Source: Galerina marginata
Taxonomy: Eukaryota; Basidiomycota; Agaricomycetes; Agaricales; Galerinaceae
Assembly: GCA_023014335.1 (NCBI GenBank)
Contig: JAECYW010000005.1
Location: forward strand, 744,001 to 808,000
Reading direction: 5' to 3'
Length of the DNA: 64,000 nucleotides
Made by a program: the position numbers and the translations under genes. Below are positions 10,815-22,649 of this stretch, piece by piece. Below the pieces are notes generated by a model. It was given only the letters and a program-made list of their open reading frames with translations. It did not search any database and had not been told where the DNA came from. Numbering within the stretch: the first letter of the stretch is position 1; each line of letters begins with the position of its first letter.

Positions 10815-13800
10815 ATGACTTCTGTTTTCCGCCGTGCTTCTAAGAAAGTGTCTGGGGCTGAGGAACAACCTGTTGCTGGGACCTTGATTCCAGTTGAAGA
10901 CTTGTCTAAAACTCGGGCTTATTATGGCTTTAATGCTAAATCTGGTCCTAGTGGCTTAGTTTATACACAATCAGGGCTTTATTCTCAGGTGTCTCCAGGT
11001 GGTGTAGAGGACAACTTGCCTGAGGACATATCTGATAAACCAGCTGGTCTTGCAGATGAAGGTGTAGATGCAGGTGCAGAACAGCGGGCTTTGAAAAAGC
11101 AACGGCTATGGCGCAAATGGAGTAAAGATATTATACCTGCTTTACTTAAACCATATCTTGGCCTCCTACATGATACATCTGGCCTTCGTGATTTAAATGA
11201 TTCCAGGAAGGCCCAAGGCTGTCGGGGATGTGATAAAGGTCGAATTATTGATGTCTCCTGTGTGTATTTTGAAAGTAAGACTTTATTTATACTTGAATTT
11301 ATGCTATATTAGTTAAACTCTGGTTATAGGACTTGAGAAGATTAAACTCTGCACTTGCACCGAACCAGCTTTGCAATTGCTCTCACGTGGCTTGTTTCCC
11401 TGTGCTCCTTCCTTACCTTCTTTGGCTATTGACTTGAATGTTTTGGAATTTGCACAGGAGCTGTTTGTTAATGCAGCTCCTAATACCACTGCTTGGTGTG
11501 AAACACTTGAAGGATTTTTGAGTGCACGCAAATTCAAGCTGGCCACTCGAGTAAGTCTTCGCCTACAAATCTGAGCTTTGCTTGTATGGGGTTAATTATC
11601 TTGATTAGAATAATCTTCGGGCACGCTTTGGAAGTGCAATGCATTGGTATGCAACTTTGACAAACACCAAAAACTTAATGATGCGGGATTATTTGGATCG
11701 GGTACGGGGATCTATCTTGTCCATGGATGATGAGGATGATGCTGTTATGACTGATGGTATGTATACTTCTTTAATTTCCTAGCTCTATCAATTGATCTTC
11801 TATTCATAGACCTCCACTATCAACCGCAAAATATTCCTGATATTGAAATGGTGGATCTGTCAGAGTCAGGTATTACCATTATTCAATACAAAGAACATCT
11901 GGCTAATTGTATCTCTAGCTCCAAACACCAATCTACCTCAGTTTCAGGACCAACCAAGTGAGTACCTTCGGGAAAGGTGTCCTCTTTGCTTTGGTGGAAA
12001 TAACTGGCAAAAGAAAGAGGATTTGTGAGCTTGGAGTTGCTTATATATGTTTATTACCTTCTGATCTTTTCTCAGAGTCGATGCAATTGTCTGCATTGAT
12101 GCTTGTTTTACTCAAAAGCGCCGTAAGTCTCAGGGAAATGCTTGGCAGGCTCCACACACACATCCAGAAACTATCTTTGTTCCACAAGAAGATGTGGAAC
12201 AAATGGAGAAAAAGGTTGAAGCGATTCGGCCTGCTAAAACTAAACCAGGCAAAAGTAAATCAAATAACAAGGAAAAAATTCAGGAGACTAACAGTAGTAA
12301 TACTGATGATCCTGATTTTGAACCAGGAATGCGTGTTCCTGTCTCAGTTTTGGATGGCTGTAATGAGTCTTTTATATCTGCTGATGAGCGTCGAGCCAAA
12401 GCCAGTACACTTTTTTTTGCGGACACAGGGCTTATGGGTTTACTCTGTCGACATGATCGTGTTTTGTGGCTTGTAAACATGACCTCAGCAGGAGAAAAAC
12501 AGCACTATGCACTTTCTTTGCTGAATAAGCTTTTTGAACACATTCCTGCAACTATGCGGATAGGAGTTCTTTATGATATTGGCTGTCAATTGCACCGAAG
12601 TTGTGCTAAATATGGCTTTTTGGACGACTTTCTTGATCGTCTGGTTTTCGGAATTTCAGTATTTCATGCATATGGGCATCAGTGGCCCTGTCAAATTATT
12701 TACCATCCCCGAAAGTGTGAGGGATTTGGATTGACTGATGGCGAAGGTTGTGAAAGATTTTGGAGTGCAATCAAAGCTTTGATTCCCTCTTGTCGGGTCT
12801 CTGGCTATTACAACCGCATTTACACTATTGATACCAAGGTTAAACATCTAGATCAAAAGTCTCTGCTTGGTCTGGGAAACTGGTTGAGAAAAAAGTGGGT
12901 AGCTACAATAACCAAAAAGAACTCAGCTTTGGAGGTCTTAGAAGAGGTTTATGAACAAGGTTATACCAAAGAGTTTTTAAAAGCACAATGGCAAGCTCAA
13001 GTTATAGAGCAGACAAAACCTTTGAAACGTCAGTCAAAAAATCTTGCAAATAAAGAAATTGAAGAGATCTTGGCACTTTCTAAAAATATAACCAATTATA
13101 AAGAAGAACTTTTAAAATTGGAGACAATGCTTATAACTGGAGAATATGAGGATGGGTTCACAGCAGTTGTGATTCCTGACTTGATGGAAGATCTGGAAAG
13201 CAAGGTTAAAAAAACTCAAAAAGCCGTTGCTGCCAAAAAAGCCAAATTATCAGTTGATGGAAGATTAAATCTGGAAAAGCTGATTGGAAATGAATTTTTG
13301 AAAATGCGCATAAATGCTTTGGCATTAAAGCAGAGAATTCGTGACCGTTTAAGACATCGCAAGTTTGAAATTGAAAGTTTGGAACGTGCTTATAGAAACA
13401 CAGTCAATCATTCAAAGCTTCAAAAACATACCGAAACACAAATAAAAAGAAAAGAGCCAGGTATACAAACTTTGGCAAGGAGCTATAACAAATTGTGCTC
13501 TGATTTAGCCCAATTAATCAGATCAAAAAAGGCACCTAGAGGTGCTATTGCTCCTTTGCCAATTCAACCAGATGGCCTGTTCAAACTCGATGTTGATAAT
13601 GATATTTGGCAAGATGTGGGTCTGACAGATGAAAATGACCATGATTTTGAAGTTCCTGCATGGCTAGGAAATGATGATGTGAGATCGGGTATCAAGGCAC
13701 TGCTGGACTATGAGCGGTGTGTGGAAGAAGAAAGAAGACTGATAGCAGAGAAACTATCAATGATTCAATGGATCTGTGAAGAGTGGAATGTGGTGGTAAA

Positions 13801-14149
13801 TGCAATTATATGGTCAGAAAAAGATCCTGATCTTGTATTTCAACTCAATGGTCGCAAAAGTCATTTATTAAGACTTTGTGTGACTTGGGAACCATATGTT
13901 AGGATTATTCCTTCTAATGCAGATGTTGGCTGGGGTCCTAATGATGAGGAACTGGCAGATGCAAGGGCTTACGAGTTTAATGAAAACACCCAAGAAAGTG
14001 ATATGTTTGAAGAGAACAGTATGATTTCCATTGCTGAAGATGAGGAAATGGAATGGTCTGGAAATGATGATGATGAAAATGATGCAGAAGTTCTTGATGA
14101 TATGGAGTCAAATGCACTTCAAGATAATTTTAGGGTTGAAAGAATGTAA
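10815..14149 (+). CDS. KDZ-superfamily transposase (copy 1), apparently intact
   Basis: Transposase of the Kyakuja-Dileera-Zisupton class common in mushroom genomes. Six exons fit one frame: 10815-11274, 11330-11550, 11609-11756, 11810-11869, 11919-12024 and 12076-14149, giving about 1022 residues. The N-terminus carries a cysteine cluster (GCRGCDKG, then KLCTCTEPALQLLSRGLFPC), the CxC region associated with KDZ proteins. The RNase-H-fold core shows the expected acidic residues in CIDACFTQKR (near residue 338), LLYDIGCQLHRS-type VLYDIGCQLHRS (near 497) and DGEGCERFWSA (near 553). A long basic, coiled-coil-like C-terminal part follows and ends in an acidic tail. No stop or frameshift was seen. 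A promoter-like block lies upstream and the ubiquitin-derived satellite downstream. Assignment to KDZ is firm; activity is inferred from intactness only. Confidence 0.88.
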
Positions 14150-14359
14150 TATAACAAATGGTGATTTGTATAAATATTGATCATGAATTTTTTGGGGAGA
14201 TTGAGAAATAAGTCTATATATACAGTCAGAAATGTTTTAACGGGGCAAAATATATGTGTACTTTTGTTTGAATGGATCATAAGAGAATTTTGAAGTATTT
14301 AAAGGTCAGATTGTGGAAGCTGGAAAAAATTAACAAGCAATTCTTTTAACATTGAGTTA

Positions 14360-16560
14360 TCAAATACAACAGATAACATCAAGGCTAAGATCCAGGACAT
14401 GCAAGGCAGGTCCTCTGACACCATAGATAATGTCAAAGCGATGTTCCAGGACGATATAGCCTCGACTATTCCAATACTGTAGATAACGTCTAGGCCAAGA
14501 TTCAAAAAAATATTTTCAGAACTAGGTGGGAAAACATTTTTTGTGCCTGAAAATATTTTTAAACATCAGTGTGAAAATGTTTTGACAACGTCAAGGCAAA
14601 GATCCAGGAGAATATAGCTGTGACTGTTCCAATATCATTGATAATGTCAAGGCTAAGATCCAGAAGCCGAATGTCGAGTGCTCCAACACCATAGACAATG
14701 TCAAAGCGAAGATCCAGGACAATAGAACTGCGACTATTCCAATACCATTGATAAAGTCAAGGCTAAGATCCAGGACAAGGAAGGCAAGTCCTCTGACACC
14801 ATAGATAATGTCAAAGTGAATGTTGAGAAGAATATAGCTGTGACTATTGCAATACCATAGATAATGTCAAGGCTAAGATCCAAGACAAGCTGAATAGACA
14901 ATGTCAAAGCGAGGATCCAGGACAATATAGCCTCGACTATTCCAATACCATAGATAATGTCATGGCTAAGATTCAAAAAATATTTTCAGAACTAAGTGGG
15001 AAAATATTTTTTGTGCCTGAAAATATTTTTAGATCTCAGTGTGAAAATGTTTTGACATTGTCAAAGCAAAGATTCAGGACAATATAGCTGTGACTGTTCC
15101 AATACCATTGATAATGTCAAGGCAAAGATCCAGAAGCCAAATGTTGAGTCTTCTGACACCATAGACAATGTCAAGGCTAAGATCCAGGACAATAGAACCG
15201 CGACTATTCCAATACCATTGACAATGTCAAGGCAAAGATCCAGAAGCCGAATGTCGAGTCCTCTGACACCATAGACAATGTCAAGGCTAAGATCCAGGAC
15301 AATAGAACCGCGACTATTCCAATACCATTGACAATGTCAAGGCAAAGATCGAGAAGCCGAATGTCGAGTCCTCTGACACCATAGACAATGTCAAGGTTAA
15401 GATCCAGGACAATAGAACCGCGACTATTCCAATACCATTGACAATGTCAAGGCAAAGATCGAGAAGCCGAATGTCGAGTCCTCTGACACCATAGACAATG
15501 TCAAGGCTAAGATCCAGGACAATCCAACCGCGACTATTCCAATACCATTGACAATGTCAAGGCAAAGATCTAGAAGCCGAATGTCGAGTCCTCCGACACC
15601 ATAGACAATGTCAAAGCAAAGATTCAGGACAGTAGAACCGTGATTATTCCAATACCATTGACAATGTCAAGGCAAAGATCGAGAAGCCGAATGTCGAGTC
15701 CTCTGACACCATAGACAATGTCAAGGCTAAGATCCAGGACAATCCAACCGCGACTATTCCAATACCATTGACAATGTCAAGGCAAAGATCCAGAAGCCGA
15801 ATGTCGAGTCCTCCGACACCATAGACAATGTCAAAGCAAAGATTCAGGACAGTAGAACCGTGATTATTCCAATACCATTAATAATGTCAAGGCTAAGATT
15901 CAAAAAATATCTTCTGAACTAAGTGGGAAATATTTTTTGTGCCTGAAAATATTTTTAGACCTTAGTGTGAAAATGTTTTGACAATGTCAAGGCTAAGATC
16001 CAGGACAATATAGCCGCGACTGTTCCAATACCATTGATAACATCAAGGCTAAGATCCAGGACAAGAAAGTCGAGTCCTCTGACACCATAGATAACGTCAA
16101 GGCTAAGATCCAGGACAATATAGCCGCGACTGTTCCAATACCATTGATAACGTCAAGGCTAAGATCCAGGACAAGAAAGTCGAGTCCTCTGACACCATAG
16201 ATAACGTCAAGGCTAAGATCCAGGACAAGAAAGTCGAGTCCTCTGACACCATAGATAACGTCAAGGCTAAGATCCAGGACTTTATAGCCGCGACTGTTCC
16301 AATACCATTGATAACGTCAAGGCTAAGATCCAGGACTATATAGCCGCGACTGTTCCAATACCATTGATAACATCAAGGCTAAGATCCAGGACAATATAGC
16401 CGCAACTGTTCCAATGCCATTGATAATGTCAAGGCCAAAATCCAGGACAAGAAAAATAGACAATGGCAAAGCAAAGATCCAGGACAATATAGCTGTGAGC
16501 TTTCACATGTCATAGACAATTTCAAAGCAAACATACAAGACATACGGGAATAAATTCTTC
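14360..16560 (+). repeat. Satellite built from a ubiquitin gene fragment
   Basis: The unit contains, on the plus strand, codons for VESSDTIDNVKAKIQD, identical to fungal ubiquitin residues 17-32 (for example 15253-15300; also from 16069, where the K33 codon follows). A second, diverged version (CGACTATTCCAATACCATTG then ACAATGTCAAGG) alternates with it. From about 15090 to 15900 the two form a dimer with an exact 110-bp period (TTCC anchors at 15207, 15317, 15427, 15537, 15647, 15757, 15867). A different ~95-bp block (ATATTTTCAGAACTA...GTGCCTGAAAATATTTTTA) interrupts at about 14502, 14968 and 15889. Since 110 is not a multiple of 3 and stops abound, it is not coding now. It lies directly 3' of the KDZ transposase and may be inside that transposon. 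Confidence 0.88.
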
Positions 16561-17180
16561 TCCATATTTGTATTAGCCTCATTGTAAACTAAGTTACTTT
16601 AATTGTCATGTTACTATTATTAATCTACAGCAGTAATAAATTAAATGGTAATATTTTTTGCTTTTCTGATAATTATAATTTAGTACATTGCTTTATTCCT
16701 TCTTTGGCCTGCTCTTTCTGGTATTACTTGCTGTATTACACCTGTGGGGCTCTTACCTATCCTAGCAAGGACCAGAAATGCCCAGAAAACTTTTGGCACT
16801 GAAAGGACCCCTGACACCCCTTCAGCAACAAATATATTCTCTAAGAACAAATATATTCTGAAACAAGAAAACCTTTCTGCCCGTCACATAAATATTTCTA
16901 TATTTATGTATAAAATATTTATAGCAAGAAACATTATTCATTTTTGAAAAATAATCCTTTCAGTATAGAGGAATGTTTCGGGAGAAAAAAGAATATTTGG
17001 CTGAAATATGTTTCTACAAAATCTTTCTGAGCCTCCTCTAGATTGTATTTCCTATCAGAAATTAATCAACCTAGTAGGTTATGTTTAGTGGGTCACTGAA
17101 GTGCAGGTCTGATCAATCTCCACCTCCATATTTTTGCTTTTTTATTTTTTTGATATTTTAAGGTTGACCTGGTTTTAGGT
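16561..17180. other. AT-rich intergenic DNA
   Basis: No gene, RNA or repeat recognised. Composition is AT-rich, with short open stretches that lack coding character. Confidence 0.5.
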
Positions 17181-17929
17181 TTACTCCCAGAAGGTTTAAA
17201 AGAGTAGCGGATCCACAAGCAGCTTTGGGAAGCCTGTGAGTAATTGGTTTAAACTTTTTGATTACTTTATTAATTATTCTGCCAATCAGCTCCAAGTCAA
17301 AGAAGAAAAATACTACAGTTGCAGCATTTACCCCAAGGTATTTTGATATCTAATTTTTATAGACTTCATATTAAACATATTTTTAGTCCAGAACAGAAGT
17401 CACCCAAAAAACCTTGTCATATATCAAAGCCAAAGCATCCCACCACTCCAACTAAAAATTCCAAGCTCAGATCGCCAATTGTTTTAATCCAGACCAAGAA
17501 AAAGATTACAAAAGCCATTAAAGAAGAGACTGCATCCGAGTCTGACGGTGGTAGTGAAAAGGCTAGATAGTGAAGACAAAGAAGACACACAGGAAGATGA
17601 AGACCAGACCGAAGATGATGAAGAGGAAGAAGAAGAGGGGGAGGATGAAGATGAAAAAGACGATTCTGATGCCAATTTCATAGATGATGAGGCGTATGTT
17701 CTTTTTGCTTTTTTCTTGGAATTAAACTAATTTTTTCTTATTGGTTTTCTTCTTTTAGTGAGGAGAATACCAGCTCAGAGGAGAATGAACCTCCTTTGAC
17801 CAAGTCCAAAGGAAAGACCAAAGCCAGGTATGTAAGATATACTTTGCTAAGAATAATATTTAATACTGCCTTTTAATAGTAATCCTCAACGTCAGAAAAT
17901 TGTTAACGCGGCCATGTATACTTTCTAAC

Positions 17930-19169
17930 TTGGTCAGAGGCCATTGCTGCGCATGGCAAAAACAAGTTCTTACTTTGGGGTGAGGCAGTGCGTGAAGACT
18001 TACAGTGTTATTCAATAAATATATATTTAATATGTAAATAATATGTAGTCCGCTCAAACGTGAACCGATTGGGATGATCTTATACTCAAAAAAAGCAGAA
18101 AAATGAGGCGGATCTAACAAGCCTAAAATCTGGCCCTGATTTTTACGATTTTTTTGATACCAAGATCATAAAAATTGGCCCAGTAATGGCTGAGATACAG
18201 AAACCATGCAGGGTCACTATAGCAGTGGGAGAATTTCCAACCATTGCGTTAGAAACCATTTCCTTCTGCTATCAAGTGTAGAAAACAAGTTCTTTTACTA
18301 CGTAAGAACTTGTAACAAGATTAATTCATACGTCGCTTAGTTTTTATCAGATTGCCTTGAAATAAAGTGTGTAATTATCAGAAAAATCAGGGCTATAAAA
18401 TGGTGTGACATATGTATTGTCACATTTTCATGTGACTTACCAAATGCGGAATGTCATTTGAAATACATAGTAAATAAGCCATTTTAAGAGATTTTAAAGG
18501 CATTAAAATAAAATAAAAATACTAATAATGTTTTTTTACCTAAGAGATGGTCTGTGCACACATCTCACATGACATATCCCTGAGAATATTTTGGTCTAAC
18601 TTGGTGCATCAACTGATTTCAAGGCAATTGCACAAAGTTCTGCTGTGAGTTTGATTATGTAAGCATCTAGAACATTATATTCAAGTCATTTGGTCATGTT
18701 TTGCAATGTTTGGTGTGTCTTTCAGGGGTTGTCCAGTCAGTTTAACACCAATTTTGCGATTTTCACTGAGTTAAGCTGGCTGTTTGCCAGATTTGGACAT
18801 CATGACATCATTGCAAAACATATGTAAATATTTGTACATTATTCTAGATTGGTCTGGATAACATATTTTAGTATATCTAGCTCACTGAAATCTGTTTTAA
18901 GTGTAAATTTACACAAATTTGCGCTTTTTGGGTCGTGTGAACACGTCACATGACCTAATCAACCCTGGATACACATGCCACATGAAAGCCCTGATTTTTA
19001 CGAATTTTTTGATACCAAGATCATAAAAATTGGCCCAGTAATGGCTGAGATACAGAAACCATGCAGGGTCACTATAGCAGTGGGAGAATTTCCAACCATT
19101 GCGTTAGAAACCATTTCCTTCTGCTATCAAGTGTAGAAAACAAGTTCTTTTACTACGTAAGAACTTGTA
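17930..19169 (+). mobile_element. Copy A: P-Q-R-Q element inserted in an intron
   Basis: Begins TTGGTCAGAGGCCATTGC and ends ACGTAAGAACTTGTA. AC precedes it at 17928-17929. The base pair after the right end is AT, so the duplication is imperfect here. Order: P (about 17930-18130), Q (to about 18312), R (to about 18990), Q (to 19169). The two Q copies are nearly identical. No coding capacity. Confidence 0.85.
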
Positions 19170-19322
19170 ATTTTCTTCCTACTTGTTCATTTTGTTGATT
19201 CTTTTCTGGCTTATAGAAAATCGGCAAAGAAGTCACAGGCAAAGGAAGAAAAGACCTTTGATAAGAGAAAAGATCTTTTGAAGGATACAGGAGTTTATCT
19301 GGAGGATTTGATCACTAAAGAC

Positions 19323-20324
19323 TTGGTCAGAGGCCATTGCTGCGCATGGCAAAAACAAGTTCTTACTTTGGGAGTGTGTGTTACAACATAAATATATGTT
19401 AAATAGGTAAATAATACATAGGCCGCTCAAATCTGAACCGATTGGGATGATCTTATACTCAAAAAAAGCAGGAAAATGAGGCGGATCTAACAAGCCGAAA
19501 ACAGCCTGGTCACGTGACCAGGAAGGCCCTGATTTTTACGATTTTTTTGATACCAAAATCATAAAAATTGGCCCAGTAATGGCTGAGATACAGAAACCAT
19601 GCAGGGTCACTATAGCAGTAGGAGAATTTCCATTGGTTTTGTTAGAAACCATTTCTGCCTGCTATGCAGGCCGGAAAACAAGTTCTTTTACTAATTATAA
19701 GAGATTTTAAAGGTATTAAAATAAAATAAAATACTGATAATGTTTTTTCTACCTAACAGGTGGTCTGTGCACACATATTACATGACATAATCCTAAAAAT
19801 ATTTTGGTCTAACTTGGTGCATCAACTGATTCCAAGGCAATTGCACAAAGTCCTGCTGTAAGTTTGATTATGTAAGCATCTAGAACATTATATTCAAGTC
19901 ATTTGGTCATGTTTGGCAATGTTTGGCATGTCTTTTATGGTCTATCCAGTCAGTTTAACACCAATTTTTGGATTTTCACCAAGTTGAGCTGGCTGTTTAC
20001 CAGATTTGGACACCATGACATCACTGCAAAACATATGTAAATATTTGTACATTATTCTAGATTTGTCTGGGCAACACATTTTAGCATATTTAGCCCACTG
20101 AAATCTGTTTCAAGTGGAAATTCATACCCATGCTACATGAAAGCCCTGATTTTTACGAATTTTTTGATACCAAAATCATCAAAATTGGCCCAGTAATGGC
20201 TGAGATACAGAAACCATGCAGGGTTACTATAGCAGTGGGAGAATCTCCAACCATTGCGTTAGAAACCATTTCTGCCTGCTATGCAGGCCGGAAAACAAGT
20301 TCTTTTACTACGTAAGAACTTGTA
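19323..20324 (+). mobile_element. Copy B: P-Q-R-Q element with an internal deletion
   Basis: Same termini as copy A, flanked by AC at 19321-19322 and 20325-20326. P includes the 18-bp palindrome CCTGGTCACGTGACCAGG (about 19507-19524). The first Q breaks off after TTCTTTTACTA (19692) and joins R part-way, so the 3' hairpin of Q1 and about 200 bp of R are missing. Confidence 0.85.
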
Positions 20325-20515
20325 ACAAACTGTTCAAATAATAGCATTGATATCATGTTTTAGTAAACAAAAATTGAAACTCACCTCAACGTTATATGAG
20401 AAACAGCGATGATTGATAAATCTTATAGGGCCAATCAAGAGCTTTTCATCAAATGAAGAATTCTTGTCCTTGTTGCGGTTATCAGGATGAGGGGTGATTG
20501 TAGAAAGATCAGTGT

Positions 20516-21782
20516 AATTACAAGTTCTTATGTAGTAAAAGAACTTGTTTTCCGGCCTGCATAGCAGGCAGAAAACATTCCTAACGCTGAGGACGGAAAT
20601 ACTCCCATTCATATAGTGACCCTGCATGGTTTCTGTATCTCAGCCATTACTGGGCCAAATTTAATGATTTTGGTATCAAAAAAATCGTAAAAATCAGGGC
20701 TTTCATGTGGTATGTGTATCCAGGGACAAATCGGTCATGTGACTTGTTCACACAACCCAAAAAGCGCAAATTTGTGTGAATTTACACTTAAAACAGATTT
20801 CAGTGAGCTAGATATGCTAAAATGTGTTGCCCAGACCAATCTAGAATAATGTACAAATAATTACATATGTTTTGTAATGATGTCATGGTGTCCACATCAG
20901 GCAAACAGTCAGCTCAACTTGGTGAAAATCCGAAAATTGGTGTTAAACTGACTAGAAAGCCCATAAAAGGCACACCAAACATTGCAAAACATGACCAAAT
21001 AACATGAAAATAATGTTTTCGAAGCTTACATAATCAAACTCACAGCAGGACTTTGTGCAATTGCCTTGGATTTGGTAATGCACCAACTTGGACCAAAATA
21101 TTCTCAGGGATATGTCATGTGATATGTGTGCACAGACCATCTTTTAGGTAAAAAAAACATTATCAGTATTTTTATTTTATTTTAATGCCTTTAAAATCTC
21201 TCAATATAGCTTATTTACTGTGGTTTCAATAATATTCCGCATTTGGTAAGTCACATAAAGATGTGACAATACGCATGTGACACCATCTTTTAGCCCTGAT
21301 TTTTTTGTTAATTACACATTTTGTTTCAAGGCAATCGGATAAAAACTAAGTGACGTATGAATTAATCTTTTTACAAGTTCTTATTGTAGTCAATTAATTA
21401 ATCTTGTTACAAGTTCTTACGTAGTAAAAGAACTTGTTTTCCGGCCTGCATAGCAGGCAGAAAACATTCCTAACGCCGAGGACGGAAATACTCCCATTCA
21501 TATAGTGACCCTGCATGGTTTCTGTATCTCAGCCATTACTGGGCCAAATTTAATGATTTTGGTATCAAAAAAATCGTAAAAATCAGGACTAGATTTTAGG
21601 CTTGTTAGATCTGCCTCATTTTTCTGCTTTTTTTGAGTATAAGATCATCCCAATAGCTTCAGATTTGAGCGGACTACATATTATTTACTTATTTAACATG
21701 TATTTATCTAACAATCTTGGTATCTCTCCATCCCCAAAGTAAGAACTTGTTTTTGCCATGCGCAGCAATGGCCTCTGACCAA
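20516..21782 (-). mobile_element. Copy C: P-Q-R-Q element inside the SET coding sequence
   Basis: Left (3') end TACAAGTTCTTATG preceded by AAT; right (5') end GCAATGGCCTCTGACCAA. GT at 20514-20515 and 21783-21784. Inserted between SET motifs of the minus-strand gene, in the gene's own orientation. Its Q variant (CTAACGCTGAGGACGG at about 20580) differs from that of copies A and B. Confidence 0.85.
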
Positions 21783-22288
21783 GTGTTTTGTGCGATCTTC
21801 TGGCATTAATCCAAGAAGTTCTAGGATGTATTCTCCTTTTATAATGTCCTTGGTGGCATAAATTGCAAAGCCTTTCTGATTAGCATGGCCAAGAGGTTTG
21901 ACCTTGAGATGTACAATGGCTTCTGGGTTGATAACCAAGGTGTAGGCTGCAATACACCTGTTAAGCTTTATTAATAGTGTATAGAGAATGAAATATCTTA
22001 AAACATACCAAGAAAGGGTCGCCAAACTCTCACTTTTTTTATTTTCCCAAACAAATAAAGGATAAAGAGAAAGAATACTTTTTGCCAGCTTTTCTGCTGT
22101 TGACACATATGCTGGTGGATCTTGGATATTAAGTTGGTGTTCGATTTTCTCAAACATAGACCAAATGATAGCGTGGGCAAAAGGTTTCATATTCATCTCC
22201 AAAGAGATAGTTTGGATATTGTGGATTTTGCTTTCAGATTTTTCCTTTTGTTGAGCAAAGAGAGCATTGACAATAAGAGGGTCAATGT

Positions 22289-22649
22289 TACAAGTTCTTA
22301 CGTAGTAAAAGAACTTGTTTTCCGGCCTGCATAGCAGGCAGAAAACATTCCTAACGCAATGGTTCGAAATTCTCCCACTGCTATAGTGACCCTGCATGGT
22401 TTCTGTATCTCAGCCATTACTGGGCCAATTTTGATGATCTTGGTATCAAAAAATTCGTAAAAATCAGGGCCTTTAGGCTTGTTAGAACCGCCTCATTTTT
22501 CTGCTTTTTTTGAGTATAAGATCATCCCAATCAGTTCAGATTTGAGCGGACTATGCATTATTTACTTATTTAACATATATTTATGTCGTAACACGCACCC
22601 ACAAAGTAAGAACTTGTTTTTGCCATGCGCAGCAATGGCCTCTGACCAA
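22289..22649 (-). mobile_element. Copy D: minimal 361-bp P-Q element
   Basis: Contains only P and a single Q, with no R. GT at 22287-22288 and 22650-22651. Its excision restores the SET reading frame. It is the shortest complete form seen and shows that R is dispensable or has been lost by recombination between Q repeats. Confidence 0.87.

Larger units (their letters stand above)
17185..20341 (+). pseudogene. Charged hypothetical protein gene broken by element copies A and B
   Basis: Exons recognisable by splice signals: about 17185-17235, 17291-17336, 17387-17570, 17570-17695, 17760-17827 and 17880-17918, then after element A 19217-19320, then after element B a short tail ending KDKLFK and TAA at 20339-20341. 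The product is basic (KSKKKNTTVAAFTP, KKKITKAIKEE), then very acidic (EDEDQTEDDEEEEEE, then DANFIDDEA), then basic again. Between ESDGGSEK and the acidic run the frame shifts at about 17560, with stop TAG in the original frame, so it is probably dead even without the insertions. Element A lies inside an intron (GTATAC...CTAAC|element|...CTTATAG). Element B splits the last exon; removing B with one AC gives an open join. The 3' end overlaps the SET gene on the other strand. Function unknown. Confidence 0.5.

Noticed and set aside
14360..16560. Functional polyubiquitin gene
   Set aside because: Only residues 17-33 are represented, the main period (110 bp) breaks frame, and stops occur in all frames.
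17484..17681. Serine-rich minus-strand protein
   Set aside because: It is the antisense of the acidic exon of the plus-strand gene.
19233..19320. Last exon of the SET gene (minus: FVFSDQILQINSC...)
   Set aside because: Possible after the donor at 20382, but the plus strand there has better exon edges and a good stop join; no SET tyrosine motif is present.
17930..21782. Introner-type (spliceable) insertions in coding sequence
   Set aside because: Element ends are TTGG...TGTA with AC flanks and offer no GT/AG borders that would restore the frame by splicing.
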